Below are positions 17,671 to 25,032 of a stretch of 64,000 nucleotides of DNA, one piece after another (positions within the stretch are counted from its first letter, which is position 1; every line of letters begins with the position of its first letter). The position numbers and the translations under genes were made by a program. The DNA is from Longitalea luteola (GTDB taxonomy: Bacteria > Bacteroidota > Bacteroidia > Chitinophagales > Chitinophagaceae). The notes under the pieces are model-generated. The model saw only the letters and a list, made by a program, of their open reading frames with translations. It made no database searches and had not been told where the DNA came from. The stretch covers positions 930,001 through 994,000 of the forward strand of contig NZ_JAFIQX010000002.1 in the NCBI RefSeq assembly GCF_017356035.1, in the 5' to 3' direction.

Positions 17671-18072
17671 TTATTTCAGCTTGTTTACCACAGTTTCTTC
17701 AACATAAGTATGACTTCTGTTGATTGTGTATACTTCAGTAGTATTGTTCTTTTTAGATCTAACTGAAACGTTCAGGGCAGTATCTCCGAAATCTTCGCTT
17801 TTCAGCATAAACCGTTTGGTAATATTGGCGCCTTTGAATTTATCGGTGTACAGCACATTGCCGGCTTCATCGCGGAAAGTTACAATGAACTCATCATCTT
17901 CTGTATTGGTAAGGTTCAGTTCGAATACAGGTTGGTTTTCCATGTTTCCGATGAACTTCAATTCTGTCGTATGTTGTTTTTTGCCTCCGTCGTTAGCCAG
18001 TGTTACGGTTGAAAAACCTACGGTTAAAGTGATTAATGTGATAAGAGAGATAGCATAATTAACTGCTTTCAT
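17671..18072 (-). CDS. Small secreted hypothetical protein
   Basis: 133 residues with a signal peptide (about 1-26, LITLITLTVGFSTVTLA). The rest looks like one small all-beta domain: FELNLTNTEDDEFIVTFRDEAGNVLYTDKFKG and ALNVSVRSKKNNTTEVYTINRS. I know similar short exported proteins in Chitinophagaceae but no defined function. It has its own terminator and a 299-bp upstream region, so it is probably a single-gene unit. Confidence 0.7.
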   Translation of the reverse strand: MKAVNYAISLITLITLTVGFSTVTLANDGGKKQHTTELKFIGNMENQPVFELNLTNTEDDEFIVTFRDEAGNVLYTDKFKGANITKRFMLKSEDFGDTALNVSVRSKKNNTTEVYTINRSHTYVEETVVNKLK

Positions 18073-18295
18073 AGTTGTAATGTTTATATATGTACTTCTT
18101 TGTTAGGTATTCGTTGTATGGAGACAATCGCGGGGCAGGCAAAGCGTAGAATTTCAAGAGCTGGCAACGTAATTTTACGAGAGTTACACCGTTTGTTGGT
18201 GTTTGTTGCGTTTCATGATGCAAACATACATCGGCTTTTGGGTTTCCGAAAATCAACTAAAGGCCTTTTTTAGGATGGTTAAGGGCCCATTGAAA

Positions 18296-18324
18296 AGTTA
18301 AAACCCGCTGTGGTAGCGGGTTTC
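18296..18324 (-). terminator. Terminator of the T9SS cargo gene
   Basis: Perfect 9-bp stem AAACCCGCT / AGCGGGTTT (18301-18309, 18315-18323), about 48 bp after the minus-strand stop at 18372. The rest of the 18073-18371 gap shows nothing I can identify. Confidence 0.7.
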
Positions 18325-18371
18325 ATGGCAATTCGGTCATGATGTCCAACCGTTATTCACGTGTTGAATCT

Positions 18372-19508
18372 TTATTTTTTCAGCATCTTGATCTTACGGT
18401 TTCCCCCACCTATAACATACATACCAGGCTGTAAATGAGATACATCAATTCGGAGCGTGTTATTTACAGCTGGTAATGACCGGTATAAACGCTTTCCGTA
18501 CAAATCTGTAAGCGTTAACTCTTCACCGGCCGTAATGCCGGCTACCTGGATAAAGGAATTAAACGGATTCGGATAACATTGTACACTTGTATAACCCCTT
18601 TGTTGGAAGGGTTGAACTGTTGTATAACGGATATCTCCTGATGCGGTTGTCATCTTCAGCCTGTACAATGATTTGCCGGGTAAAGGATGGGCATCCCTGA
18701 AAGTTAACAGAGACGTAATATTGTTCTTTATTGCCGTACCAGGTAAGGCCTCCCATGTTTTGCCATTTGCAGATCGTTCAATGATGGCTGTAACGTTGTC
18801 GTCATTTACGTTCGATTTCCAGGACAATAAGGCCGATTGGTTTGAACCATTGGCCACGCGAAATTGAATAGCGTGCGCGGGCAATACGGTAGGATCCATA
18901 TAATAAACGGTCACGCTCATGTGATCAATCCGCGCAGAAGGGAATATACCTAATAACCCATTGATGGCTGCCGAAAAGGAAATGCCGAAGTTGCTGCTGT
19001 TAATGTCGTTTGGCGTCCAGCTGGTGCCCCAAAGGTCATTTGTATTGCCGTAAGAGGTGTAGGTGTCTGAGCCGGGCCATGATGTACTTTGGTCTGCCTG
19101 GTTGGTGCCCGTAAGCACGCCGTTCTTAATGATCTGTACATTGTAGTCGGTTACAGAAGTAAGATTGAGCACCACGTCGGTGGCGCTTTTGGCAACATGT
19201 ACTTCTATTCCGCAGATGGTAGCAGCGGTGGGAATGGAGAAGCCAAAATCAGTGGCTTGTAAATGTTCTGTTTGGCCGCTAAACAAGCTCAAAACTGACG
19301 AAGCGCTGGAACGGCTGTTGTCATTGGCAAGAACATTCGATGGATTACTGAACGAAAAGTCGCTACCCGGAAATGAAGTACTTGTTGAAGCGCCCGGACT
19401 GTTGGGACCTGAAGCAACACATTGTGCCCTGGTAAATGAAGTGATGAAAAGAGCGCAAAGTAATGGCATGGCAATCTTATTGCCGTGAGGTACGGTTACT
19501 GGATACAT
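18372..19508 (-). CDS. T9SS cargo protein with type A C-terminal sorting domain
   Basis: 378 residues: N-terminal signal (the core PLLCALFITSFTRAQ favours either the first Met or Met14), a Ser/Thr/Asn-rich beta domain (about 30-210), a fibronectin-like segment (AIQFRVANGSNQSALLSWKS, about 218-305) and a type A sorting domain at the end (CYPNPFNSFIQV, LTDLYGKRLYR, LQPGMYVI). The sorting domain sends it through the type IX system to the surface or medium. The binding or enzymatic role of the N-terminal domain is not recognisable. It is consistent with porV and porP/sprF in this window. Confidence 0.85.
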   Translation of the reverse strand: MYPVTVPHGNKIAMPLLCALFITSFTRAQCVASGPNSPGASTSTSFPGSDFSFSNPSNVLANDNSRSSASSVLSLFSGQTEHLQATDFGFSIPTAATICGIEVHVAKSATDVVLNLTSVTDYNVQIIKNGVLTGTNQADQSTSWPGSDTYTSYGNTNDLWGTSWTPNDINSSNFGISFSAAINGLLGIFPSARIDHMSVTVYYMDPTVLPAHAIQFRVANGSNQSALLSWKSNVNDDNVTAIIERSANGKTWEALPGTAIKNNITSLLTFRDAHPLPGKSLYRLKMTTASGDIRYTTVQPFQQRGYTSVQCYPNPFNSFIQVAGITAGEELTLTDLYGKRLYRSLPAVNNTLRIDVSHLQPGMYVIGGGNRKIKMLKK

Positions 19509-19704
19509 GATTAATAGGGTTAATGATAAATGAGTTCCTCTTTCTCTCTTTAAACCTGTGACACACGGAACTATAAAAACCCCAAACAGATAAAGATGAA
19601 TCAGTAGCCGTTGAAAAAAGTATACGTATTAAGTGATATATGTTATTGTTTATAAGTGTTAGTGCTTATTCAACTATAAAGTACATTTTATAAGGGATTT
19701 GCCT

Positions 19705-20445
19705 TTAAATGCCTAATACCGTCTTTAATTTGGCGTAACCTGTCTTGCTTACAGGTACCTGCGCGCCGGTCTTCAGTTGTGCCAGAAAATTTTCTTTTTC
19801 GTATGGGTCAATGCGGGTAACCAACTGAACATTTACGATATAAGAGCGATGGGTTCTTACAAATTGCTGGGTGTTCAACACTTTTTCAAAATGACCCATG
19901 GTCTTGTTTTTCAGAAAGGCGCCTTCTTTCGTGTGGATCTTTACATAATCATCTGCCGCTTCCAGGTAATGCACATCATCGATGGGAATGATCTTGATCT
20001 TGTTGCCGGTCTTTACAACGATCCGTTGATTTTGCTGCGGACCCTGCGCGGCTGTTTCCAGCAGTTCGCGGGTATTGCTGCCGGTGATTGATGCATCACG
20101 TTCATGTAGCCGTTCAATGGCTTTATCAAAACGCTCCTGGCTGAAGGGTTTCAACAGGTAATCTACTGCGTGGCTTTCAAATGCTTTGATAGCATATTCA
20201 TCAAAGGCGGTGGTAAAGATCACGGCCGGCGGTTGCTCAACCAGCTCCAGCATTTCGAACCCGTTGATCTTGGGCATTTGAATATCCAAAAAGATCACGT
20301 CGGGCTGGTGCTGCATAATTGCCTTAATGCCTTCAAAGCCATCGTTGCATTCCTGTACTACCGTTATGGAAGTATGTTGTTGCAGGTATTCTTTTACAAC
20401 CATCCGGGCAAGGGGTTCATCATCTATAATAATGGCTTTTTTCAT
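19705..20445 (-). CDS. LytTR family response regulator
   Basis: 246 residues: receiver domain 1-120 with the acidic pocket DDE (8-10) and phosphorylation site D54 in VIFLDIQMPKINGF, then a LytTR DNA-binding domain (about 145-246, KTGNKIKIIPIDDVHYLEAADDY and FVRTHRSYIVNV). The frame is open 14 codons upstream, but MKKAIIIDDEP is the proper N-terminus. It lies 55 bp after the LytS-like kinase gene and is surely its partner. Targets cannot be read here, but a LiaF-like protein upstream suggests envelope stress. Confidence 0.92.
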   Translation of the reverse strand: MKKAIIIDDEPLARMVVKEYLQQHTSITVVQECNDGFEGIKAIMQHQPDVIFLDIQMPKINGFEMLELVEQPPAVIFTTAFDEYAIKAFESHAVDYLLKPFSQERFDKAIERLHERDASITGSNTRELLETAAQGPQQNQRIVVKTGNKIKIIPIDDVHYLEAADDYVKIHTKEGAFLKNKTMGHFEKVLNTQQFVRTHRSYIVNVQLVTRIDPYEKENFLAQLKTGAQVPVSKTGYAKLKTVLGI

Positions 20446-20500
20446 CTGGGTGTATTTAAATAAGATGTAATCAGTTATGTGGTACAAAGTTCGCGATCAG

Positions 20501-21541
20501 CTATGCAGGCTGAGGGATTTTTATAACAGTGGTAAACTGGTTATTGGTATGGCTCGTGGCCAACAGATCATTGCGCGCAAACAACAGGTATAAACGCCGC
20601 TGTACCGAACTCAATCCAAATCCGGTTCCCTGTTTGGGTGATGAGGTCTCGGGGTCGAAGGGATTTTCTATGGAAACCACCAGGTAATTGTTTTCGCGTC
20701 TGGCGGCCAGTTGTATGGTTACGGGTTCAGTGGTATCATACAAGCCAAACTTGATGGCATTTTCTACAAGGGGTTGCAACAACATGCTGGGTAATTGCAG
20801 TTTGCCTGTTGTTGCATCACTTTTTATCACCGTATTCAACCGGTGTCCGAACCGCACTTTTTCTATGTCGAGGTATAACTGTAAATGTTGTAATTCATCG
20901 TCCAGGCTTATCCACTGGTTATCTTCTTTCTTTAACGTTCCCCGCAAAAACTCAGAGAGTTGCTGAATCATTTTGCGGGCCTGTGCCGGTTGAATGGTTA
21001 TCAGGGCGCTGATGGAGTTGAGGCTGTTAAACAGAAAATGCGGTTGCAGTTGCTGCCGCAATTTGTACAGCTCTGCTTCCCGCGCCAGTTTTTCTGCATC
21101 GGTTTTGCGGTGTTCGCTGTCTTTCTGTTCATCTAGCGTATAGTACAGTTCGCTGATGAGGGCCATGCACAGGATGATCAATAAAGCGATATCGAACCGG
21201 ATGGGCATGAATTTGTCAAGGAATTGCAGGTATTCGGTTTCATTAGGATAAATGTTGATCATGGCATATTTCACTATAGCGCCCCAAATCCCCGCTTTGG
21301 CTGCGCAAACAATGATAATATAAATATACTTTCCCTTTTTGGGCCGGTAATACCGGAGGTTGTTGATAACGATGATGGCAGTTGATGCCAGCAAAACATT
21401 GCTCACCAGGCTGTCCATGGCCGATACATACCAGGCAAATCCCCAGTCATGTAATATTTTGATCTGCATCAGCGACCAGGCCAGCCAGGCTGCTGCAAAC
21501 AGAAGCTTATTTTTTAAGGTACCTAATGGAGATGCTGCCAC
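20501..21541 (-). CDS. LytS-type sensor histidine kinase
   Basis: 346 residues: four hydrophobic segments in the first 130 residues, a short coiled coil (140-165), then the His_kinase domain with phospho-acceptor H168 in QLQPHFLFNSLNSI, N box PLVENAIKFG and G box GTGFGLSSV. There is no periplasmic sensor domain, as is usual in this Bacteroidota type. The start is a GTG at 21539-21541, since an in-frame stop (TAG) lies two codons upstream. The long heptamer array at 21597 begins just upstream of it. Partner regulator is the next gene. Confidence 0.9.
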   Translation of the reverse strand: MAASPLGTLKNKLLFAAAWLAWSLMQIKILHDWGFAWYVSAMDSLVSNVLLASTAIIVINNLRYYRPKKGKYIYIIIVCAAKAGIWGAIVKYAMINIYPNETEYLQFLDKFMPIRFDIALLIILCMALISELYYTLDEQKDSEHRKTDAEKLAREAELYKLRQQLQPHFLFNSLNSISALITIQPAQARKMIQQLSEFLRGTLKKEDNQWISLDDELQHLQLYLDIEKVRFGHRLNTVIKSDATTGKLQLPSMLLQPLVENAIKFGLYDTTEPVTIQLAARRENNYLVVSIENPFDPETSSPKQGTGFGLSSVQRRLYLLFARNDLLATSHTNNQFTTVIKIPQPA

Positions 21542-21596
21542 TCGCTAAAATTTTTTTGTCTCTGATTGGTATCGTCAATTCACCTGCGTCAAGGTT

Positions 21597-21757
21597 AGCG
21601 TTCCGCGTTCCGCGTTCTGCGTTCCGCGTTCCGCGTTCTGCGTTTTGCGTTCCGCGTTCCGCGTTCTGCGTTCTGCGTTCCGCGTTTTGCGTTCCGCATT
21701 CAGCGTTCAGCGTTCAGCGTTTTGCGTTCAGCGTTCAGCGTTCCGCGTTCAGCGTTA
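21597..21757 (+). repeat. Long heptamer array, unit GCGTT(C/T)(C/T/A/G), about 22 units
   Basis: The longest array in the window. The unit is GCGTTCC, with GCGTTCT, GCGTTTT and GCGTTCA variants in a mixed order; the first five bases hardly vary. It ends in the stop codon (21755-21757) of the DUF4288 gene. No inverted partner is seen. Confidence 0.95.
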
Positions 21758-22114
21758 AAATAACTGCAAATATTTGTGTGTATTGCTTGCTTTAATATGA
21801 GCGGCTTTTTTATGCACCAGGTCCATATACACGCCGGCATCATCAGTCTCCTGTATGCGCGAATACAGTTCGGCGCCATCGATCAGGGCTGATATTTTAT
21901 ACAGCTCACAAACATTCACAAATTGCCAGCTGACCAGTTTTTGTTGTTGGTTCAGGAACATTTCCTGTTCCTGCTCCCCAATGGCTTTTGCTTTATCGAA
22001 TGCCTCGTTTTCGTCAGCGGCCTGTACCAGTCGTAACTGCTCATCAAACTGTGCCGTGTGGTCGCCTTCACCACAAACGATCCTATACACTATTTTTGCC
22101 AGAAACCAGTTCAT
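21755..22114 (-). CDS. DUF4288 domain protein
   Basis: 119 residues, cytoplasmic by composition. The opening MNWFLAKIVYRIVCGEG followed by HTAQFDEQLRLVQAADENEAFDKAKAIGEQE is the DUF4288 pattern. No enzymatic motif is visible and the family has no known function. It sits between the LiaF-like and kinase genes on the same strand. The stop codon is the last part of the heptamer array, so the C-terminal residues up to LQLF are the last unaffected codons. Confidence 0.78.
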   Translation of the reverse strand: MNWFLAKIVYRIVCGEGDHTAQFDEQLRLVQAADENEAFDKAKAIGEQEQEMFLNQQQKLVSWQFVNVCELYKISALIDGAELYSRIQETDDAGVYMDLVHKKAAHIKASNTHKYLQLF

Positions 22115-22151
22115 AGACTAATTTTTTAATGGTTGGGTGTAACTAGTATTA

Positions 22152-23042
22152 TTAATAGCTTTTTATTTCAATGCCACCGAAGAAAGTAGTGCCATTCAGG
22201 ATGACCACTTTGTCTTCATCATAATTGGTTTGGGGAGGGCGTTTGTCTTCAATGCCGCCAAAAACGGCAACCACTGTATCTGAGCGTATCTGCCAGTGTG
22301 GGGGAACAATCAGCTTGGCGCCGCCGAATATCTGCACCATTTCAATAACTATCGATCCGTTGAAATCTGCCTGCGATAAATTGATCTCTGCGCCGCCAAA
22401 GATGGACACAATGTCGCCGCCTTTGAATTTTTTTGAATACACCAGTTTTTTAACACTGCCAAAGACGGTTACTACATCGAGCCAGTTATCGCCGTTTTTT
22501 CTTTCCGTTTGACGTGCAGGTACTACCATTGATTCAGGCTGTTCAACGGTTGGAATATGCTCTGTAAGAGGTGCCTGTTGCTCGTGCTGACCGGCCTGGT
22601 CCTGCTGCCAGTGCCCCTTGTCATGCATTTCCCTGTATTTATTCCAGTGTTCATGCCACCGGCGGTGACGGCGCGGGGCCAGGATGATGATCAGGCCCAG
22701 GGCTATGATAACGACCGGCCAAATGAACAGGTGTATATTAGTATCGGGCCAGATGATCTGCAGTAAGAACACCGTGCCTACGCCACAGATCACCACCCAA
22801 CCCGGGTCGCGAAACGCATTGCCGGCGCCGGCCAGTAAACCGAAAGCAACGATGATCATAGGCCAGGTAAATAGCCAGGTGGGAAGGGGAACCCCAAAAG
22901 CTCTTAACAGCAGCAGGGTACCAATGCACAGTAACAGCAGTCCGGCCAGCACGCTGCCGCTTCTATTAGGCCTTTTAAAAAACTCTTTCCGGTGAGCTTT
23001 TCTAAAGGCTTTCCGCTGTTCCCTGAGTGTATTGTCGCGCAT
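22152..23042 (-). CDS. LiaF-like membrane protein (cell-wall stress response type)
   Basis: 296 residues: a basic N-terminus, four membrane segments (about 28-120, including LLLLCIGTLLLLRAFGVPLP and FIWPVVIIALGLIIIL), a charged linker, then a C-terminal beta-helical domain with repeated FGG turns (VFGSVKKLVYS, IFGGAEINLSQ, IFGGAKLIVPP, VFGGIEDKRPP, FFGGIEI). This is the LiaF / cell-wall-active-antibiotic-response layout. In Firmicutes LiaF holds the LiaS kinase in check. Here a LytS-type kinase and LytTR regulator lie just downstream, so a similar role is a fair inference. Confidence 0.85.
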   Translation of the reverse strand: MRDNTLREQRKAFRKAHRKEFFKRPNRSGSVLAGLLLLCIGTLLLLRAFGVPLPTWLFTWPMIIVAFGLLAGAGNAFRDPGWVVICGVGTVFLLQIIWPDTNIHLFIWPVVIIALGLIIILAPRRHRRWHEHWNKYREMHDKGHWQQDQAGQHEQQAPLTEHIPTVEQPESMVVPARQTERKNGDNWLDVVTVFGSVKKLVYSKKFKGGDIVSIFGGAEINLSQADFNGSIVIEMVQIFGGAKLIVPPHWQIRSDTVVAVFGGIEDKRPPQTNYDEDKVVILNGTTFFGGIEIKSY

Positions 23043-23185
23043 CGATTAATAATTTTACACAAAGCTATCCCAGCGCGCGTAGTAAGACAAGCGCCCACCG
23101 CCAGACAGAATGTATAAGTCGGTAAAACCGGATTTTTTACCGGTGAAAATCGCAGGGCCGGCATTTACCGGTATGGCGGTATTCG

Positions 23186-23224
23186 ATTATCACATTATCA
23201 AATTATGACATCATCACATTATCT
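23186..23224 (+). repeat. Octamer array, unit ATTATCA(C/A)
   Basis: Units ATTATCAC, ATTATCAA, ATTATGAC, ATCATCAC and ATTATCTC. On the minus strand it encodes the last codons and TGA stop (23214-23216) of the Crp/Fnr gene. No inverted partner is found upstream. Confidence 0.85.
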
Positions 23225-23870
23225 CGTTAATATTCCGGGATAACTTACTTCTGATGCGGCTGAGCGTTTCCAGGGTCATTCCAAGGTAAGAAGCTATAAA
23301 TTTTAGCGGCACCCGGTTCAGCAGATCGCTTTTAGTGGCTATAAAATGTTTGTATTTGGTGGTGGCTTCCATCAAGCGGGCAATGAAAGCTCTTTCTTCT
23401 GCATCGCGATAATAGGTCTCCAGTATTTTCCGCCCTACGATATTCGCTTCCGGAAAATGATCATAGAGGTATTGCAGGTCCTCCAGGTTCAGGGCCGAGA
23501 GCTCGCAATCTTCCAGAGCCTGGATATTTTCGCGGGCTGGTTGCTGTAAGCCAAAGCTGGTGATGCTCGTTACGAGTTCCTGTTCTCTCGAGATCCAGGT
23601 AGTGATCTCTTTCAGGCCTTCTTTTACATAACTGCGCAGAATTCCCTTTCTGATCAGGTAGATGCTGGAGCAGGTGCTGCCGGCGGCAACAAGCAATCCG
23701 CCTTTGGTTAACTGGCAGGGATAGGCTTTTTCGTTTATGAATGCCTGGGCTTCCGGACTAAGAGGGTATATAGATGTAACAAAATTCGTAAAGGGTGAAT
23801 CGGGAATTGCAGCTTTGGTTAACCATTGTTCCACGCCATGCGTCGGGTTTACTGTTGATGTTGTCATCAT
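23214..23870 (-). CDS. Crp/Fnr family transcription regulator
   Basis: 218 residues from the first of two adjacent Met codons: cyclic-nucleotide-binding-like domain (about 20-150; GGLLVAAGSTCSSIYLIRKGILRSYV) and a C-terminal helix-turn-helix (PLKFIASYLGMTLETLSRIRSKL). No cluster of Cys typical of Fnr iron-sulfur centres is seen. The frame remains open 50 codons further upstream, but that part has no family similarity. It is divergent from the CarH-like gene at 24102. In Thermus a Crp/Fnr protein works next to the CarH-type regulator of carotenoid genes, so a shared role here is possible though not shown. Its last residues lie in an octamer array. Confidence 0.87.
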   Translation of the reverse strand: MMTTSTVNPTHGVEQWLTKAAIPDSPFTNFVTSIYPLSPEAQAFINEKAYPCQLTKGGLLVAAGSTCSSIYLIRKGILRSYVKEGLKEITTWISREQELVTSITSFGLQQPARENIQALEDCELSALNLEDLQYLYDHFPEANIVGRKILETYYRDAEERAFIARLMEATTKYKHFIATKSDLLNRVPLKFIASYLGMTLETLSRIRSKLSRNINEIM

Positions 23871-24050
23871 GTAAGGTTTTTTGGTTCTGAATTGGCTGTA
23901 CGGTAAAACCTTCTTGGCTTCAGAGGTAAGGCGCAGGTATAAGTAAATGGACGTGCTACTAAAGATAATAAAGATTTTTAGTTTATCGGGAATTATAATA
24001 TGTGACTTTGGGCAGCACATTCAGTATAAACTGGAAGTGAACAGCGAAAT

Positions 24051-24058
24051 TATATTTG
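24051..24058 (+). promoter_or_regulatory. TAnnTTTG -7 box of the CarH-like gene
   Basis: TATATTTG matches the Bacteroidota -7 consensus. Transcription would start near 24062, so the candidate operator at 24071-24100 lies just downstream of the start site. No clear -33 TTTG is seen. Confidence 0.55.
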
Positions 24059-24070
24059 GGCATTTGCTTT

Positions 24071-24100
24071 TGTTTAAATAAATTGTAATAAATTTAAACA
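24071..24100 (+). promoter_or_regulatory. Candidate CarH operator, copy 1 (before the regulator gene)
   Basis: A 30-bp element with 9-bp inverted ends TGTTTAAAT and ATTTAAACA. It matches the element at 24996-25025 in 24 of 30 positions, including the first 11 and the last 8. It ends one base before the TTG start of the MerR-type gene. Function as an operator is inference. Confidence 0.6.
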
Positions 24101-24101
24101 G

Positions 24102-24995
24102 TTGGATTCGTTCTCTATTTCGCAGCTGCAACAGTTCTCTGGTATCAAGGCGCACACGATCCGTATCTGGGAGCAACGGTACAACGCCCTGAAACCAGGC
24201 CGCAGCGAAGGGAACACCCGGTATTACAGCGGAGAGCAGTTAAGGCGCCTGTTGAATATTGTAAGTCTGTTAAATACAGATATGAAGATCTCGGAGCTCT
24301 GCGCCCTGTCTAACGAAAAGCTGAACCGGTTGATCGAAAAGCAGGCCGCCGTGCAGCCCACTGATCCGGAATATGAATTCTATATATCGCAGATCGTTGC
24401 GGCCGCTCTTGAATATAATGAGATCCGTTTTGATAAAGTGTTTTCCAATGCTTTACTGCGGTATGGGCTGAAGGATGCTTACATATATATTGTTTATCCT
24501 TCGCTCAACCGGCTCAGCCTGATGTGGTCTACCAGTACGCTGGCGCCGGCCCAGGAACATTTTATCACCGGATTGTTCAGGCAAAAGTTCCTCGTGGCTG
24601 CCGATGCCCTGCCCGTTCCAACCGCTGCCGCTGCCGGTAAAGACGCCTGGTTGCTGTTCCTGCCTGAAGATGAATTGCATGAACTGGGCCTGCTGCTGGC
24701 CAATTACCTGTTACGACAAGCCGGAAAAAAAGTTTACTATCTTGGCCCTAACCTTCCGTACAACTCTCTTGTAGCTGCCGTGAAAGCGGTTAAACCAGCC
24801 AATCTTTTATTCTTCCTGGTTAGAAAAAATGATCTGGAAAACGACCAGGAATTACTGACGCAGATCAGTCAGCAGTTCCACCACCTTAACATTTACATGG
24901 CCTGTGATGTAGCGCGCACTATCGATCTGAAAAAGCCAAAGAACTGTGCCCTGTTGCATGCAGTGGACGATCTTTTGGCTGTGCTGGAAAAGTAG
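24102..24995 (+). CDS. CarH-like MerR regulator with cobalamin-binding domain (light/B12 sensor)
   Basis: 297 residues: MerR helix-turn-helix (1-70; FSGIKAHTIRIWEQRYNALKPGRSEGNTRYY), a four-helix-bundle part carrying the Wx9EH motif (W142, E152, H153) that caps adenosylcobalamin in CarH, and a Rossmann part with ELHELG, where H193 stands for the lower axial His of DxHxxG (Glu replaces Asp). CarH-type repressors bind DNA in the dark and fall apart in light, turning on carotenoid genes. The crt genes follow 37 bp downstream. The start is a TTG directly after the candidate operator, since an in-frame stop at 24075 excludes anything further upstream. Light response is inferred from the motif. Confidence 0.87.
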   Translation: MDSFSISQLQQFSGIKAHTIRIWEQRYNALKPGRSEGNTRYYSGEQLRRLLNIVSLLNTDMKISELCALSNEKLNRLIEKQAAVQPTDPEYEFYISQIVAAALEYNEIRFDKVFSNALLRYGLKDAYIYIVYPSLNRLSLMWSTSTLAPAQEHFITGLFRQKFLVAADALPVPTAAAAGKDAWLLFLPEDELHELGLLLANYLLRQAGKKVYYLGPNLPYNSLVAAVKAVKPANLLFFLVRKNDLENDQELLTQISQQFHHLNIYMACDVARTIDLKKPKNCALLHAVDDLLAVLEK

Positions 24996-25025
24996 TGTTT
25001 AAATAAGTCGTTTAAAGTTTAAACA
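24996..25025 (+). promoter_or_regulatory. Candidate CarH operator, copy 2 (before crtI)
   Basis: Second copy of the 30-bp element, starting at the base after the regulator's stop codon and ending 7 bp before the crtI ATG. It contains GTTTAAA three times (24997, 25010, 25017), the last being the palindrome GTTTAAAC. Confidence 0.6.
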
Positions 25026-25032
25026 ATACCTG

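Noticed and set aside
21526-21795. 89-residue plus-strand frame with a regular seven-residue repeat (RSAFRVP type)
   Set aside because: It is the translation of the heptamer array at 21597-21757; seven-base repeats give a seven-residue period in any frame. No family resemblance and it runs against two minus-strand genes.
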